A stretch of DNA of 47,500 bases from Caldicellulosiruptor changbaiensis (GCF_003999255.1 NZ_CP034791.1:462501-510000), one strand, 5' to 3'; positions 16,262 to 25,941 are shown, counted from the first letter of the stretch. The notes: generated by a model from the sequence alone, not told the origin. Numbers and translations: made by a program.

Positions 16262-17488
16262 TTATAATTTTTGAATCAATTCTAAAACTTTATTTACACC
16301 TGTAAAATTATATTCATTTAGTTTAGCATGCCAAAAGTGTAATCTTTCTTTAAAACTTGAGTTACTTAGAATCTCAGCAATTTCGGCTAATATATTTGCT
16401 TTTCCAATGTCTTCTCTTTTTATAAATTTAGAAACTCCCATTTTGGTACAAATTCTCGCATTATACTCACGTTCAGTATGAGTTGGTATAATCAATGAAG
16501 GAACCTCATACAAAAATTGACCTAAACAACTTCCATGGCCTCCATGATGGATAACAACATCAGAGTTTCCATAAGCAATTCCCATTGGAACCCAATCAAT
16601 AATGCTAAATTTCTCTTCATCAATTCCGTAAGAGTTTGAAATCTCTTTTGCTATTTTCCTGTCCGAATCACTCCCTGTAGAAAAAATAATGTTAGCATCA
16701 AATTCTTTTAATGCTGAAAGTAATGTTTTAAAAATAATAATTCCACTTTCACCTACATTATCATAAAATCTTGCTGTATAGCAAAAAATTGTAGGCTTAT
16801 TTTTATCTCTGTTAAACAATTTTATATACTCTTCTTTAGCCATGTCTAATGGATCCCATAATATGGGACCAACATAATGTGTGTTAAATTCTGAAGGATC
16901 ATTTATTGGATCAAATTCAGGAAAACTGGGAATTATGGTTAAACTACCAGTAAAAATTTCTTCAAAAGAATTTAATTGTGAAACACCTTTTTTCTTAAAA
17001 TAATTATTTAATTTTTCGGTTAATGTAAACTTTAAATTTTGCTCTTCTTCCCACCATCTTATTCTTCCAAAAGCAATATTAGGATGATAACAACTTTGAG
17101 TTATGGCTATCAAAGGTATATCCATTATTCTTGCAGCAATACAACTTAATATACCAAGGTCTGATATTATAAAATCAGGAGAAAAATCTCTTAAATATTC
17201 TATTAATTCTTCAACTTTTTTTTCTACCCATTCTATATTACCATATCCTATTATTTCCCAAAATTGTTCTGCGCAATACCAATTAGGAGTTTGCACTCCT
17301 TTTTTAATATCCTTGATATTAAAATTTTCTGATAACTCTTCAATTCCCATTTTATTCATATATGGTTTTGCATTTTCAAATCCAAAATACTTTACGATAT
17401 ATCCTTCTCTTTGTAACCCTTCTGCTATTGGAAGGGAACGAGACATGGGACCTAACCCAGAACCGAATTGCAAGAATACTTTTTTCAT
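16262..17488 (-). CDS. Glycosyltransferase family 1 (UGT/MGT type)
   Basis: A 408-residue cytoplasmic GT-B fold enzyme. The acceptor domain starts with FLQFGSGLGPMSRSLPIAEG. The donor domain contains VDWVPMG-like IIDWVPMGIAYGNSDVVIHH and the family HHGGHGSCLGQ motif followed by PSLIIPTHTEREYNA. The HGG.G.S segment binds the nucleotide sugar diphosphate. Members glycosylate small hydrophobic molecules, lipids or antibiotics, and the acceptor is unknown here. GGGGG lies 8 bases before the ATG. The gene is isolated between a reductase and a long gap, with AT-rich codon use like its surroundings. Confidence 0.85.
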   Translation of the reverse strand: MKKVFLQFGSGLGPMSRSLPIAEGLQREGYIVKYFGFENAKPYMNKMGIEELSENFNIKDIKKGVQTPNWYCAEQFWEIIGYGNIEWVEKKVEELIEYLRDFSPDFIISDLGILSCIAARIMDIPLIAITQSCYHPNIAFGRIRWWEEEQNLKFTLTEKLNNYFKKKGVSQLNSFEEIFTGSLTIIPSFPEFDPINDPSEFNTHYVGPILWDPLDMAKEEYIKLFNRDKNKPTIFCYTARFYDNVGESGIIIFKTLLSALKEFDANIIFSTGSDSDRKIAKEISNSYGIDEEKFSIIDWVPMGIAYGNSDVVIHHGGHGSCLGQFLYEVPSLIIPTHTEREYNARICTKMGVSKFIKREDIGKANILAEIAEILSNSSFKERLHFWHAKLNEYNFTGVNKVLELIQKL

Positions 17489-18542
17489 TAAGTTATACCC
17501 CCTTGAAAACTTTTTAATTTCATTCTTAAATTAAGTTAAGTCAAATCTTGAGGAGTCAACTTTTATTTTACAAAAACGTGGCATAAAAATAGTTTTTAAT
17601 ATAAATTTTATTTTTCCAAAGTTAAGTTCATAGAATAATGATTCAATATAGTAACTTTTATATTTACTCTCTCCATAATAGAATTCATTCATTATATAGT
17701 ATAATTTCTATTTTAAAAGTGTGAATTGAAATGATGTTTTGTGATAATTTTAAAATCTTATGGCAACCAATTTTATCATATTATTACCAAGCACCATCTT
17801 AGAGTAACATTATTTTTACAAATTTGTATTTTTCTTTACAACATAAACTTGGACAGTAAAAAGTTATAAAGATAATCGAATATTCTCTGCTGCTAAACCA
17901 CCGCTAAAACTATCCGGCAAGCATACCTTTGCTGTGAGGAAATCTATAGCTCTACCAATATATATTTTCGTTGTATATATATGCCTTGTAATAGTTATAA
18001 CCGCTATTTTCAGTAATTATATACCCACTTTAGCCCCATATTCCCTTTATTTCTATCTTTTTTCTTTTCAGAAGATACAAATTTTGGTGATAGAACATAG
18101 AATTGCCTGAAAATAAAATAATTATGAAAGCGGAATGTCTTATGCTCTATTGCAAATAGCAGAATAGATAATAAGAAGGATTAGTATTACTATTGAACAA
18201 ACAAACCAATTTTAGACTTAGTAATATTTTCAATGTCTCTCATCAGTCTTCATTTTAAATAATAAACAGATAAACTAACTTAATATAAAAGCAAAAGCCA
18301 ATGACGTTAACAACCCCTTTCTATGGATATTATGGAGTTGTTATTATAATAGCAAAAAAAAAATAAAAAAGCAATATTTGTTTTAACCAAACTTTGTTTT
18401 TCTATTTAGTGTATTTTACATACATACCTAAAGACGCTTTGAGATAGTGGAGCAAAAAAGAATTTAAGCTATTAATTTGATTAGATAAGCCTCAGAAAAA
18501 ACTATGTCCAGCCTCTTTATACTATCCTCTCTAAATTCTCAA
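17489..18542. other. Gene-poor gap of about 1 kb
   Basis: Very AT-rich. No intact gene, tRNA or rRNA piece is seen. Short open stretches on the minus strand around 17880-18010 look vaguely coding but change frame repeatedly and match nothing I know. The segment 18312-18350 has a weak ACAAC/GTTGT hairpin. Likely decayed sequence. Confidence 0.45.
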
Positions 18543-18571
18543 TTGCAATGAATATGAAAAAAAACTATAAT
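18543..18571 (+). promoter_or_regulatory. Promoter of zapA operon
   Basis: TTGCAA (18543-18548), 17-base spacer, TATAAT (18566-18571). The predicted transcript starts near 18578. That excludes the ATG at 18548 as a start and supports ATG 18614. Confidence 0.65.
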
Positions 18572-18613
18572 ATAGATAACAACACTTATAAAGCTTTTAA
18601 GGATGTATGGGGA

Positions 18614-19087
18614 ATGGATGAGAATATCAGAAGAGATGATAACTTAAAGCGAATAGAAGTAAAGATTGCGGGGATGAACTATGTACTAAAAACTGACGAA
18701 GATGAAGAGTACATAATGAAAATTGCAAATTTTATAAACAAAAAGATGTCTGAGGTTGTGGCAAATGAACCGCACCTTAGTACATCGCTTTCTGCTATGC
18801 TCACAGCATTTTTGATTACAGATGAGTATTTTAAACATCTTCAAGTTTGCGAAGAAAAGCTATCTGCTCAATCAAATGATACTGAGAAATATCAAAAAGA
18901 GATTGAGGAATACAAAGAAAAGCTGAAAGAGGCGGAAGAAAAGATAGCTGAGCAGACAGAACAGATTGAAAAGCTAAACGAAATTATTCTAAGTCTTAAT
19001 CAAGAGCTTGAGAACACAAAGCTTGAGCTTGAAAAGACAAAAAAAGAGCTTGACGATTTTATAAATACGTTTGATGGTGATAGATAA
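18614..19087 (+). CDS. zapA: Cell-division protein ZapA-like with long coiled coil
   Basis: A 157-residue protein. Residues 10-75 match the ZapA domain (RIEVKIAGMNYVLKTDEDEE, then YIMKIANFINKKM), including the conserved DEEYIMKIA helix. The rest is an almost pure Glu/Lys heptad coiled coil. ZapA bundles FtsZ filaments at the division ring. The coiled-coil tail is longer than in the about 85-105-residue Bacillus form. Start: the promoter TATAAT at 18566 lies inside the longer frame, so ATG 18614 with TAAGGA 10 bases upstream is chosen. It is first in a run of tightly spaced + genes. Confidence 0.82.
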   Translation: MDENIRRDDNLKRIEVKIAGMNYVLKTDEDEEYIMKIANFINKKMSEVVANEPHLSTSLSAMLTAFLITDEYFKHLQVCEEKLSAQSNDTEKYQKEIEEYKEKLKEAEEKIAEQTEQIEKLNEIILSLNQELENTKLELEKTKKELDDFINTFDGDR

Positions 19088-19088
19088 A

Positions 19089-19961
19089 ATGAAGCTGCTT
19101 TTTATATTCTTAGACGGTGTTGGAAAAGGGGAGAATAATGCACACAACCCCTTTTTTTATTATCATCCTAAATCATATGATGTATTCTTAGAAAAAGGAA
19201 TTGTAAGGTTTTTAGATGCAACATTAAAAGTTCCAGGCCTTCCCCAGAGTGCAACAGGCCAGGTTACAATTTACTCAGGGATAAACGCAGCAAAAGAGGT
19301 TGGTTTTCACATAAACGGCCAGATTACACCAAGCCTCAAGAGAATCATTGATAAGAAGAATATATTCAAAACCCTAAAACAAAATGGCTTTAAAGTTGAC
19401 TTTGCAAATGTTTACAGAGACGAATATTTGCAAAAGCTATTAAATGACAAAGACTTTAAGATGTCTGTCACAAGCTATATGGCCTTGACATCAGAAGTCA
19501 GGTTAAAAACCATAGACTACCTTTTGAAAGGTGAGGGTGTGTACTGCGATATCACAAATGAGATCTTAATAGAAAGTGGCTATGATGTTCCGCTTTTTTC
19601 ACCCGAAGAAGCAGCAGAAAATCTTTTAAATGTTTTGAAAAAGAGCCATTTTGTACTATTTGAGCACTTTAAGACAGACCTGGTAGGTCACTCTTGTGAT
19701 ATGGAAAAGGCAATAGAACTTGTAAAGACCTTGGATGAATTTTTGGTCAGCATAATTGAAAACCTTCCTGCTGATGTGTGCATAATTGTTACTTCTGACC
19801 ATGGTAATATTGAAGATTTGTCTGTCAAAACTCACACATATAACTTGGTTCCATTTTTGGCATACGGCAAAGGACAAGATATTTTTAGAGATATTGTATC
19901 AATTGAGCAGGTTTATGAGTATATTTTAAAATATTTTGAAATACCAGTAGAAGAGGGATGA
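19089..19961 (+). CDS. Alkaline-phosphatase-superfamily metalloenzyme (phosphomutase-like)
   Basis: A 290-residue cytoplasmic protein with the core motifs of the phosphopentomutase / cofactor-independent phosphoglycerate mutase superfamily. These are FLDGVGKG (metal Asp), LPQSATGQVTIYSG (Thr nucleophile region), DLVGHSCDMEKA (metal Asp and His) and TSDHGNIED (metal Asp-His), with a final HTYNLVPFLAYG. It is shorter than true phosphoglycerate mutase and lacks its transferase domain insert, so a hydrolase or phosphomutase of unknown substrate is most likely. ATG 19089 is preferred. An overlapping start at 19071 would add six residues. It follows zapA by 1 base and overlaps the next gene (ATGA). 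Confidence 0.75.
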   Translation: MKLLFIFLDGVGKGENNAHNPFFYYHPKSYDVFLEKGIVRFLDATLKVPGLPQSATGQVTIYSGINAAKEVGFHINGQITPSLKRIIDKKNIFKTLKQNGFKVDFANVYRDEYLQKLLNDKDFKMSVTSYMALTSEVRLKTIDYLLKGEGVYCDITNEILIESGYDVPLFSPEEAAENLLNVLKKSHFVLFEHFKTDLVGHSCDMEKAIELVKTLDEFLVSIIENLPADVCIIVTSDHGNIEDLSVKTHTYNLVPFLAYGKGQDIFRDIVSIEQVYEYILKYFEIPVEEG

Positions 19962-22276
19962 TAGTAAGTACCATGAAAAAAGTAGAGCTTTTATCACCTG
20001 CAGGTGGGTTTGAAGAGCTTGTGGCAGCAATAAATGCAGGAGCAGATGGTGTATACGTTGGTGCAAAGGAGTTTTCGGCAAGGGCGTATGCAAAAAACTT
20101 CTCAGAAGATGAACTAATCAGGGCCATAGATTACTGCCATGAAAGAGGGAAAAAGATTTATCTTGCCGTAAATACATTGATCTATGATGAGGAAATAGAC
20201 AGGGTACTAAAGCTTTTAGATATTGCTTACAAAGAAGGAATTGACGCTGTTATTGTACAAGATTTAGGCTTGCTTTCTATAATCAAAAAAGAGTTTGCAG
20301 ACCTTCCTATTCATGCAAGCACGCAGATGACAATTCACAACTTACTCGGTGCAAAAGTACTATCAAGACTTGGAGTAAAAAGTGTTGTTTTAGCAAGAGA
20401 GCTTGATTTTGAGGAGATAAAGAACATAAAAAGAAGTGCTGATATAGAAGTTGAAGTTTTTATCCACGGGGCACTTTGTATTTCGTATTCAGGGCAGTGT
20501 CTTTTTTCAAGCATACTTTTCAAAAGAAGCGGCAACAGAGGACAGTGCGCCCAGCCGTGTAGGCTTTATTATAAGCTTCTTAATAAAGACAAAAAGATTG
20601 TAGATAGAGGTTATCTTTTGTCACCAAGAGACATATGCCTTTTGGACTATATTCCAAATCTTATTGAAGCCGGCGTGGACTCTTTCAAAATAGAAGGAAG
20701 GCTAAAGGATAAATATTATGTGTACACAGTGACCTCTATTTATAGAAAGTATATAGATATGTACTATCAGACAGGGAAGATTGAGACAAACCAAGAGGAC
20801 AAAAACAAACTCTTTCTTGTTTTCAACAGAGGAAATTTTAGCAAAGGGTATTTAGGTAATCCTTCTTATGATAATCTTATTTTTAAATCAGCGCCAAACA
20901 ACACAGGGCTTTTAATTGGCAGCTTTTATTTTAAAGATAGCAAACTTTTTATAAGAACATCTTATGACCTTACAAATGGTGATGTAATTGCATTTAGGAG
21001 CGAAAAGTTTGAAGAAGTTTTGTTTGAGATAAACAACAATATTTCAAAGTACCAGGATGGTAGAGTTGAAGTTGATATTGATTTTGCAAGGAAAAAGGTT
21101 TTAAAAAATGCTTCAAATGGTCAAGTTTTCTTGGTCAAAAGTAAGCAACTTGAAGATGAGGTGGACCAAATTTTAAAGAAGGAAAAAAAGTTCAGAAAGG
21201 TAGATTTTGAGGTTACATTAAAAAGAGGAGAAAATATAAAAGCTGTTGCAAAGACAGAATTTTTTGAAGCACATGCAACAGGGCCTGTGCCAGAGGAGGC
21301 AAAGTCAAAGCCAACAACATACCAAAATGTTTTGGATAGCTTTTCAAAGCTTGGTAACACAGTATTCGATATGGGGGAGCTAAAGGCTTACCTTGATGAT
21401 AATGTTTTTGTCAAGCTTTCAGATTTGAATTCATTGCGAAAGGAACTAATTGAAAAGCTATCAAAGTCAATAACTTGCTCTTTTAAAAGAAGTGTTCAAA
21501 AGCCAGTTGAAATGCTATGTCATTCAAAAAAAGATCAAAATAGCAAAAAGAAAGCAGCTCACCAAAAATTCTCGTTTGTCATTGATTCATTTTCGCAGTA
21601 CCAAAAAGTAAAAGAAATTTTACACTCACGTAATATTGAAAACTTTAATATATATGTGCCATATACCTTGATTTTTAACCATAAATTTTCAGACAATGAT
21701 ATTGTATATTTTGACAGGATTACCCATGACAATGACCTTGAAAAGATAAATCTAAAGGCACTGAGAGAGAAAGGATTTAAAAAGGTTTTGATAAGAAACC
21801 TTGGACAATATGAGCTTTTAAAAGACCAGTTTGATCTTTGTTTTGACTTTAGCTTTAATGTTACAAATTCATTTGCAGCCGATTTGATAAGAAATCTTGG
21901 GGCAAAAAGACTTTGCCTTTCGGTTGAACTTTCAAAGCAGCAGATTGAAAGAATATGGGAACACAGTCCAAATGATCTTGAGATTGAAACTGTGGTCTTC
22001 TGGAAGATTCCACTTATGGTAAACAAGCTCAAGTTTTTTGAAAAAGGTTCATATCTGCAAGATAGGAAAGGAGAACTTTTGGAGCTTGTAAGTACGCAGA
22101 CTATGAAAAATGAAATTTTAAACCCTGCAGCACTTTATATTGACGACAAAGATGTACCAGCAGATGTCATAAGATTTGATTTTACAGCTTGTAGTGATAG
22201 CGAAATTGCCATGGTTTTTGAAAAATATTTTGATGGCAAAGTTGCAAAACTTAAACTTACAAAGGGGTATTATTAA
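19958..22276 (+). CDS. Peptidase U32 family protein with DUF3656-type C-terminus (RlhA-like)
   Basis: A 772-residue protein. The N-terminal U32 barrel reads ELLSPAGGFEELVAAINAGA, VYVGAKEFSARA and HASTQMTIHN. The family signature HGALCISYSGQC followed by GNRGQCAQPCR contains the conserved cysteines. The long C-terminal half has the layout of RlhA-type members. E. coli RlhA takes part in hydroxylation of a 23S rRNA cytidine, while other U32 proteins are called collagenase-like. I favour an rRNA-modification role by length and architecture, as inference. ATG 19958 overlaps the upstream stop, and an ATG at 19973 (MKKVELL) is an equal alternative. Confidence 0.85.
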   Translation: MIVSTMKKVELLSPAGGFEELVAAINAGADGVYVGAKEFSARAYAKNFSEDELIRAIDYCHERGKKIYLAVNTLIYDEEIDRVLKLLDIAYKEGIDAVIVQDLGLLSIIKKEFADLPIHASTQMTIHNLLGAKVLSRLGVKSVVLARELDFEEIKNIKRSADIEVEVFIHGALCISYSGQCLFSSILFKRSGNRGQCAQPCRLYYKLLNKDKKIVDRGYLLSPRDICLLDYIPNLIEAGVDSFKIEGRLKDKYYVYTVTSIYRKYIDMYYQTGKIETNQEDKNKLFLVFNRGNFSKGYLGNPSYDNLIFKSAPNNTGLLIGSFYFKDSKLFIRTSYDLTNGDVIAFRSEKFEEVLFEINNNISKYQDGRVEVDIDFARKKVLKNASNGQVFLVKSKQLEDEVDQILKKEKKFRKVDFEVTLKRGENIKAVAKTEFFEAHATGPVPEEAKSKPTTYQNVLDSFSKLGNTVFDMGELKAYLDDNVFVKLSDLNSLRKELIEKLSKSITCSFKRSVQKPVEMLCHSKKDQNSKKKAAHQKFSFVIDSFSQYQKVKEILHSRNIENFNIYVPYTLIFNHKFSDNDIVYFDRITHDNDLEKINLKALREKGFKKVLIRNLGQYELLKDQFDLCFDFSFNVTNSFAADLIRNLGAKRLCLSVELSKQQIERIWEHSPNDLEIETVVFWKIPLMVNKLKFFEKGSYLQDRKGELLELVSTQTMKNEILNPAALYIDDKDVPADVIRFDFTACSDSEIAMVFEKYFDGKVAKLKLTKGYY

Positions 22277-22279
22277 AAG

Positions 22280-23401
22280 ATGAGAGAGCTTACTAAAAAC
22301 AGGTTTGTAGTTGCAATGATTTATATTGTCCTATTTGCAGCATTTATATTTTCATGTGCGTACTTAATAAAAGCATTTGACCTTTTTATAAGGTTTATTT
22401 TAAAGGCGTTTATACCTGTGCTAATCGGGCTCTTTATCGCAACAGTATTTGAGCCAGTTCTAAAATACCTCGAAAAAAGAGGGATAAACAGAACAGTTTC
22501 TGCCATATTGATACTAGTAATTTTGAATGTATTATTAGCATTTATGCTGGCAGAGGGGATATATATACTTGTAAACGAATGCTTAGGGCTTGTTTCTAAC
22601 TTGCAAAACATTGACTATGACAAGATTTATGCTACTTTAAATCATTTATTTTCAAGCGTAAAAAGCATATACACCGATCTTCCACGGCCAATTGTGAGTT
22701 TTATTCAGTCAGGTGTAAACGAGATTACGAATATTCTAAACCAGGTAGCTACAATGAGTCTCAAGGTTATAAATGTCATACCTGCAACTTTAAAGGGAAT
22801 AACAATTTGGTTTTTCTCTGTGCTGTCAAGCTTTTTCTTTATGCGAGATAGGCACAAAATGCGGGCATGGCTTATTCAGAACTTTTCAGCTCAGGTTTAC
22901 AAAGAAATGTCAAGCGTCGCTTTTAGGGTAATTGACTCTGTTGTTGATTATGCAAAGTCTCAGATAATCTTAGCAATTTTGATGTTTTTGTCAGGACTTA
23001 TTGGTCTTTCTATAATAAAAGCACCCTATTTTTTAGTAATAAGCCTTCTTTTGGGACTTTTGAGCATTATTCCAATAATTGGATCTGGCATAATTCTTTT
23101 ACCATGGATAATAGGCAGTTTCATCGCTGGCAACACAAGCTTTGGTATAAAACTTTTAATTGTGTACCTAATAATCTTAGGTCTCAGAGAGTTTGCATCA
23201 ATTAAGATTGTTGCATCCCAGGTGGGTATTTCAACATTTACAACCCTTGTTTCTATCTATGCAGGTGTTGAGATTTTTGGTGCTTGGGGGTTTATAATCG
23301 GTCCTCTTTTGGTTGTGTTTTTGAAGGCAATCTTTGAAACAGGGGCAATCAAAAAAATAAGGGAGAATCTGTTTTTGCAAAAGAGGAGTGAACAAGCTTA
23401 A
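22280..23401 (+). CDS. AI-2E family permease (YtvI/UPF0118 type)
   Basis: A 373-residue membrane protein with about eight hydrophobic segments. The family blocks are LIGLFIATVFEPVLKYLEKR-like near residue 50, a long soluble loop (residues 110-160), IWFFSVLSSFFFMRDRHKMR, and a C-terminal IIGSGIILLPWIIG and GAWGFIIGPLLVVFLKAI. Members are thought to export small molecules or ions. The autoinducer-2 link is historical and not implied here. It begins 3 bases after the U32 gene and its end overlaps the ribosome site of the next gene. Confidence 0.88.
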   Translation: MRELTKNRFVVAMIYIVLFAAFIFSCAYLIKAFDLFIRFILKAFIPVLIGLFIATVFEPVLKYLEKRGINRTVSAILILVILNVLLAFMLAEGIYILVNECLGLVSNLQNIDYDKIYATLNHLFSSVKSIYTDLPRPIVSFIQSGVNEITNILNQVATMSLKVINVIPATLKGITIWFFSVLSSFFFMRDRHKMRAWLIQNFSAQVYKEMSSVAFRVIDSVVDYAKSQIILAILMFLSGLIGLSIIKAPYFLVISLLLGLLSIIPIIGSGIILLPWIIGSFIAGNTSFGIKLLIVYLIILGLREFASIKIVASQVGISTFTTLVSIYAGVEIFGAWGFIIGPLLVVFLKAIFETGAIKKIRENLFLQKRSEQA

Positions 23402-23402
23402 A

Positions 23403-25190
23403 ATGCCTAAAATTACTGTGTACACTGGTAAGAAAGTACTGCAAATAGATGCAAAAGAAGGTTCATCGCTTTTGGATATCTTAGCTGAAAATTCATTGTA
23501 TGTTGAAGCACCTTGCGGTGGTAAAGGGATTTGTGGAAAGTGCAAGGTAGCGGTGAAAAAAGACGGGAAGCCTTATTTAGAAAATGTAACCAAAGAGGAA
23601 AAAAGGCTTCTGACTTCAGATGAGCTTCAAAAAGGAATAAGGCTTTGTTGTAACCTTAAAGTTTTTGAAAGTCTTGAAGTTTTTTTGCCTCATTCAAAGA
23701 TAGGAGCAAAGATACTTTCTGACCTTTACACGAATGAGTTTGAAGTAAAAAGTGATATAATTATAAAGAAAGTGGTTTTAGAAAAACCAACATTAGAGGA
23801 TCAGAGAAGCTATTTTTCAAGACTAAAGTCTTTACTTGGAATAGGAGATTTAAAAATTTCGAATTCTGCCCTGAGAAAGCTTACAAATTACAAAGATAAA
23901 GAATTTTTTACAGTCTTGTACAACGGTGAAGTCATAGACATAAAACAAACTTCGGATGTATTTGGCTTGGCGGTTGACATTGGAACAACCACAGTGGTGT
24001 GCTATCTTGTTGACCTTTTAAAGGGCAAGGTTCTCGATTTTTACTCATTTGTAAATCCACAAAAGAAATTTGGTGCAGATGTGATATCCAGAATCGACTT
24101 TGCAAAGGCAAAGGAAGATGGAGTGTTTGTCCTTCAAAAAGAGATTATTAAAGGTATTAATGAAGCAATAGAGATTTTGACTGGTAGGTTTTCAATTTCT
24201 AAAAATGAGATTTATAAAGCTGTGTTTGTTGGAAATCCTACAATGCTACATTTTCTTTTAGGTATTGACCCACTAACTATTGCAACCTCGCCTTTTGTCC
24301 CAGTTTTTGCTGATAAAATAGAAGCAAGAGCACAAGATTTGGAACTTGAGATAAACAAGAATGCTGTTGTAAAAGTACTTGATAGTGTATCAGCATATGT
24401 TGGTGCAGACATAGTTGCTGGGATACTATCAACAAAGATGCACAAGAGCGAGAAGATATGTCTTCTTTTAGACCTTGGAACAAATGGCGAAATGGTTTTG
24501 GGAAACAAGCAATTTATGGTTGCAGCCTCAGCTGCGGCAGGGCCAGCTTTTGAAGGTGTAAATATAGCATGTGGAATGAACGCGTCGAGCGGTGCAATTG
24601 ATAGTATCAAAATCAAAGATGGAAAGGTTGAATTTACAACAATAGAAAATGGCCAGCCAAAAGGAATTTGTGGGTCTGGGATAGTTTTGGCTGTTGCTTA
24701 CATGCTCGAAGAAGGTATCATAGATGAGACAGGAAGGTTTTGTGAAGATGCTAAAGAAAGTTACAAGCACAATTTCGAGCAGGTAAATGGTCAAACAGCT
24801 TTTTTCATAACTGATTCTATTTACATTACACAGAAGGACATACGAGAGATTCAGCTTGCAAAGGCTGCAATCTGTGCAGGGATTAGGGCAATGCTAAAAC
24901 AATCAGGTATTTCAGAAGATGACATTGAGAATGTATTTCTGGCAGGTGGATTTGGAAATTACATCAATCCATGGGCAGCTGTCAGAATAGGATTGATTCC
25001 ACAGAGGCTAAAGGATAAAATAAAACCTGCCGGGAACACTGCCGGAAATGGTGCTATCTTGGCACTTCTGAGCAGCAAGTTGGAAAAGGAGTTTGAAGAG
25101 ATTAAAAATGGGGTAAGATACATTGAGCTATCGAGCTTTCCTGAATTTAATGAGCTATTTGTTGAGTGCATGGTATTTGAGCAAGGTTAA
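23403..25190 (+). CDS. RACo-like 2Fe-2S / ASKHA ATPase (DUF4445 family)
   Basis: A 595-residue protein. Residues 1-95 form a plant-type ferredoxin domain with EAPCGGKGICGKC and a later LCC, the four cysteines of a 2Fe-2S cluster. A linker follows, then an actin-like ATPase domain (LAVDIGTTTVVCYLVDL, LLLDLGTNGEMVLG, AGPAFEGVNIACGM, AGGFGNYINPWAA). Reductive activators of corrinoid proteins (RACo, RamA group) have this architecture and use ATP to drive electron transfer to cobalamin proteins. No corrinoid protein or methyltransferase gene lies nearby, so the partner is unknown. A GTG at 23388 overlaps the GAGGAG ribosome site, so ATG 23403 is preferred. Confidence 0.87.
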   Translation: MPKITVYTGKKVLQIDAKEGSSLLDILAENSLYVEAPCGGKGICGKCKVAVKKDGKPYLENVTKEEKRLLTSDELQKGIRLCCNLKVFESLEVFLPHSKIGAKILSDLYTNEFEVKSDIIIKKVVLEKPTLEDQRSYFSRLKSLLGIGDLKISNSALRKLTNYKDKEFFTVLYNGEVIDIKQTSDVFGLAVDIGTTTVVCYLVDLLKGKVLDFYSFVNPQKKFGADVISRIDFAKAKEDGVFVLQKEIIKGINEAIEILTGRFSISKNEIYKAVFVGNPTMLHFLLGIDPLTIATSPFVPVFADKIEARAQDLELEINKNAVVKVLDSVSAYVGADIVAGILSTKMHKSEKICLLLDLGTNGEMVLGNKQFMVAASAAAGPAFEGVNIACGMNASSGAIDSIKIKDGKVEFTTIENGQPKGICGSGIVLAVAYMLEEGIIDETGRFCEDAKESYKHNFEQVNGQTAFFITDSIYITQKDIREIQLAKAAICAGIRAMLKQSGISEDDIENVFLAGGFGNYINPWAAVRIGLIPQRLKDKIKPAGNTAGNGAILALLSSKLEKEFEEIKNGVRYIELSSFPEFNELFVECMVFEQG

Positions 25191-25208
25191 AAGGGGAAAG
25201 AAAGAAAA

Positions 25209-25913
25209 ATGGCAGAGGAAATTAAAATTAAGGATAGGATAAAGCTTTGGGTCTTTATTTTGATGATTGCTATATCAATATTTGCTTTGATATACGCAGA
25301 AAGAGAACACACTTTAAGTCCAAGGTATATAAAACAGTATATATCTCACTTTGGAGTATGGGCGCCTTTGGTGTTTTTGATTTTGTACTCTATAAAGTCG
25401 TTTATAATCTTCATCCCGGCAGGAATCTTTATGCTTGCAGCAGGTCTTTCGTTCGGGACATTTTTGGGTGCGCTAATTTTAATTGTAGGGACGCTACTAT
25501 CATCTACGGTTGGGTTTGTATTTGCAAGGTACTTTGGCAAAGACTATGTCCAAAAAAAGCTCCAAAACACAAAATTCTCAAATTTAGGCGGAAAGATTGC
25601 ACAAAAAGGATTTTTGATAATACTTCTTTTGCGGCTTGTGCCAATCCTACCTTACGATGCTATAAACTACATATGCGGTCTTTCTAAAATAAGATACAGA
25701 GATTTTATTCTTGCAACGCTAATTGGCACAGTTCCTGCATGTTTTCTATATGCCTACCTTGGTGAGAACATCTTAAAACCTTTTTCCAAAGGGTTTTACT
25801 TGAGTGTTGTATTGGTTGTTCTTATATCTCTCACACCTGTGCTATTTGCAAAGAATATAAGAGAGTTCTTGCAAGAAGAAAGAGAAGAAGACAAACCAAA
25901 AGAAAGAGAATAA
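25209..25913 (+). CDS. TVP38/TMEM64 (DedA-like) membrane protein
   Basis: A 234-residue integral membrane protein with about six hydrophobic segments. The SNARE-associated/DedA-superfamily block is recognisable: FIPAGIFMLAAGLSFGTFLG, FARYFGKDYVQKKL, and LLLRLVPILPYDAINYICGL with its conserved Arg and Pro. Relatives act in lipid scrambling or lipid-carrier recycling. The particular substrate is not known. The C-terminus is highly charged (EEREEDKPKERE). AAGGGG lies 11 bases before the ATG. Part of the same + strand run as its neighbours. Confidence 0.85.
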   Translation: MAEEIKIKDRIKLWVFILMIAISIFALIYAEREHTLSPRYIKQYISHFGVWAPLVFLILYSIKSFIIFIPAGIFMLAAGLSFGTFLGALILIVGTLLSSTVGFVFARYFGKDYVQKKLQNTKFSNLGGKIAQKGFLIILLLRLVPILPYDAINYICGLSKIRYRDFILATLIGTVPACFLYAYLGENILKPFSKGFYLSVVLVVLISLTPVLFAKNIREFLQEEREEDKPKERE

Positions 25914-25941
25914 CAAATATATTCAAGCATAAAATTTAACT

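Noticed and set aside
25247-25687. Long open frame overlapping the TVP38 gene in another frame
   Set aside because: Composition is biased (Cys, Tyr rich) and the overlapping frame has the recognised membrane protein family.
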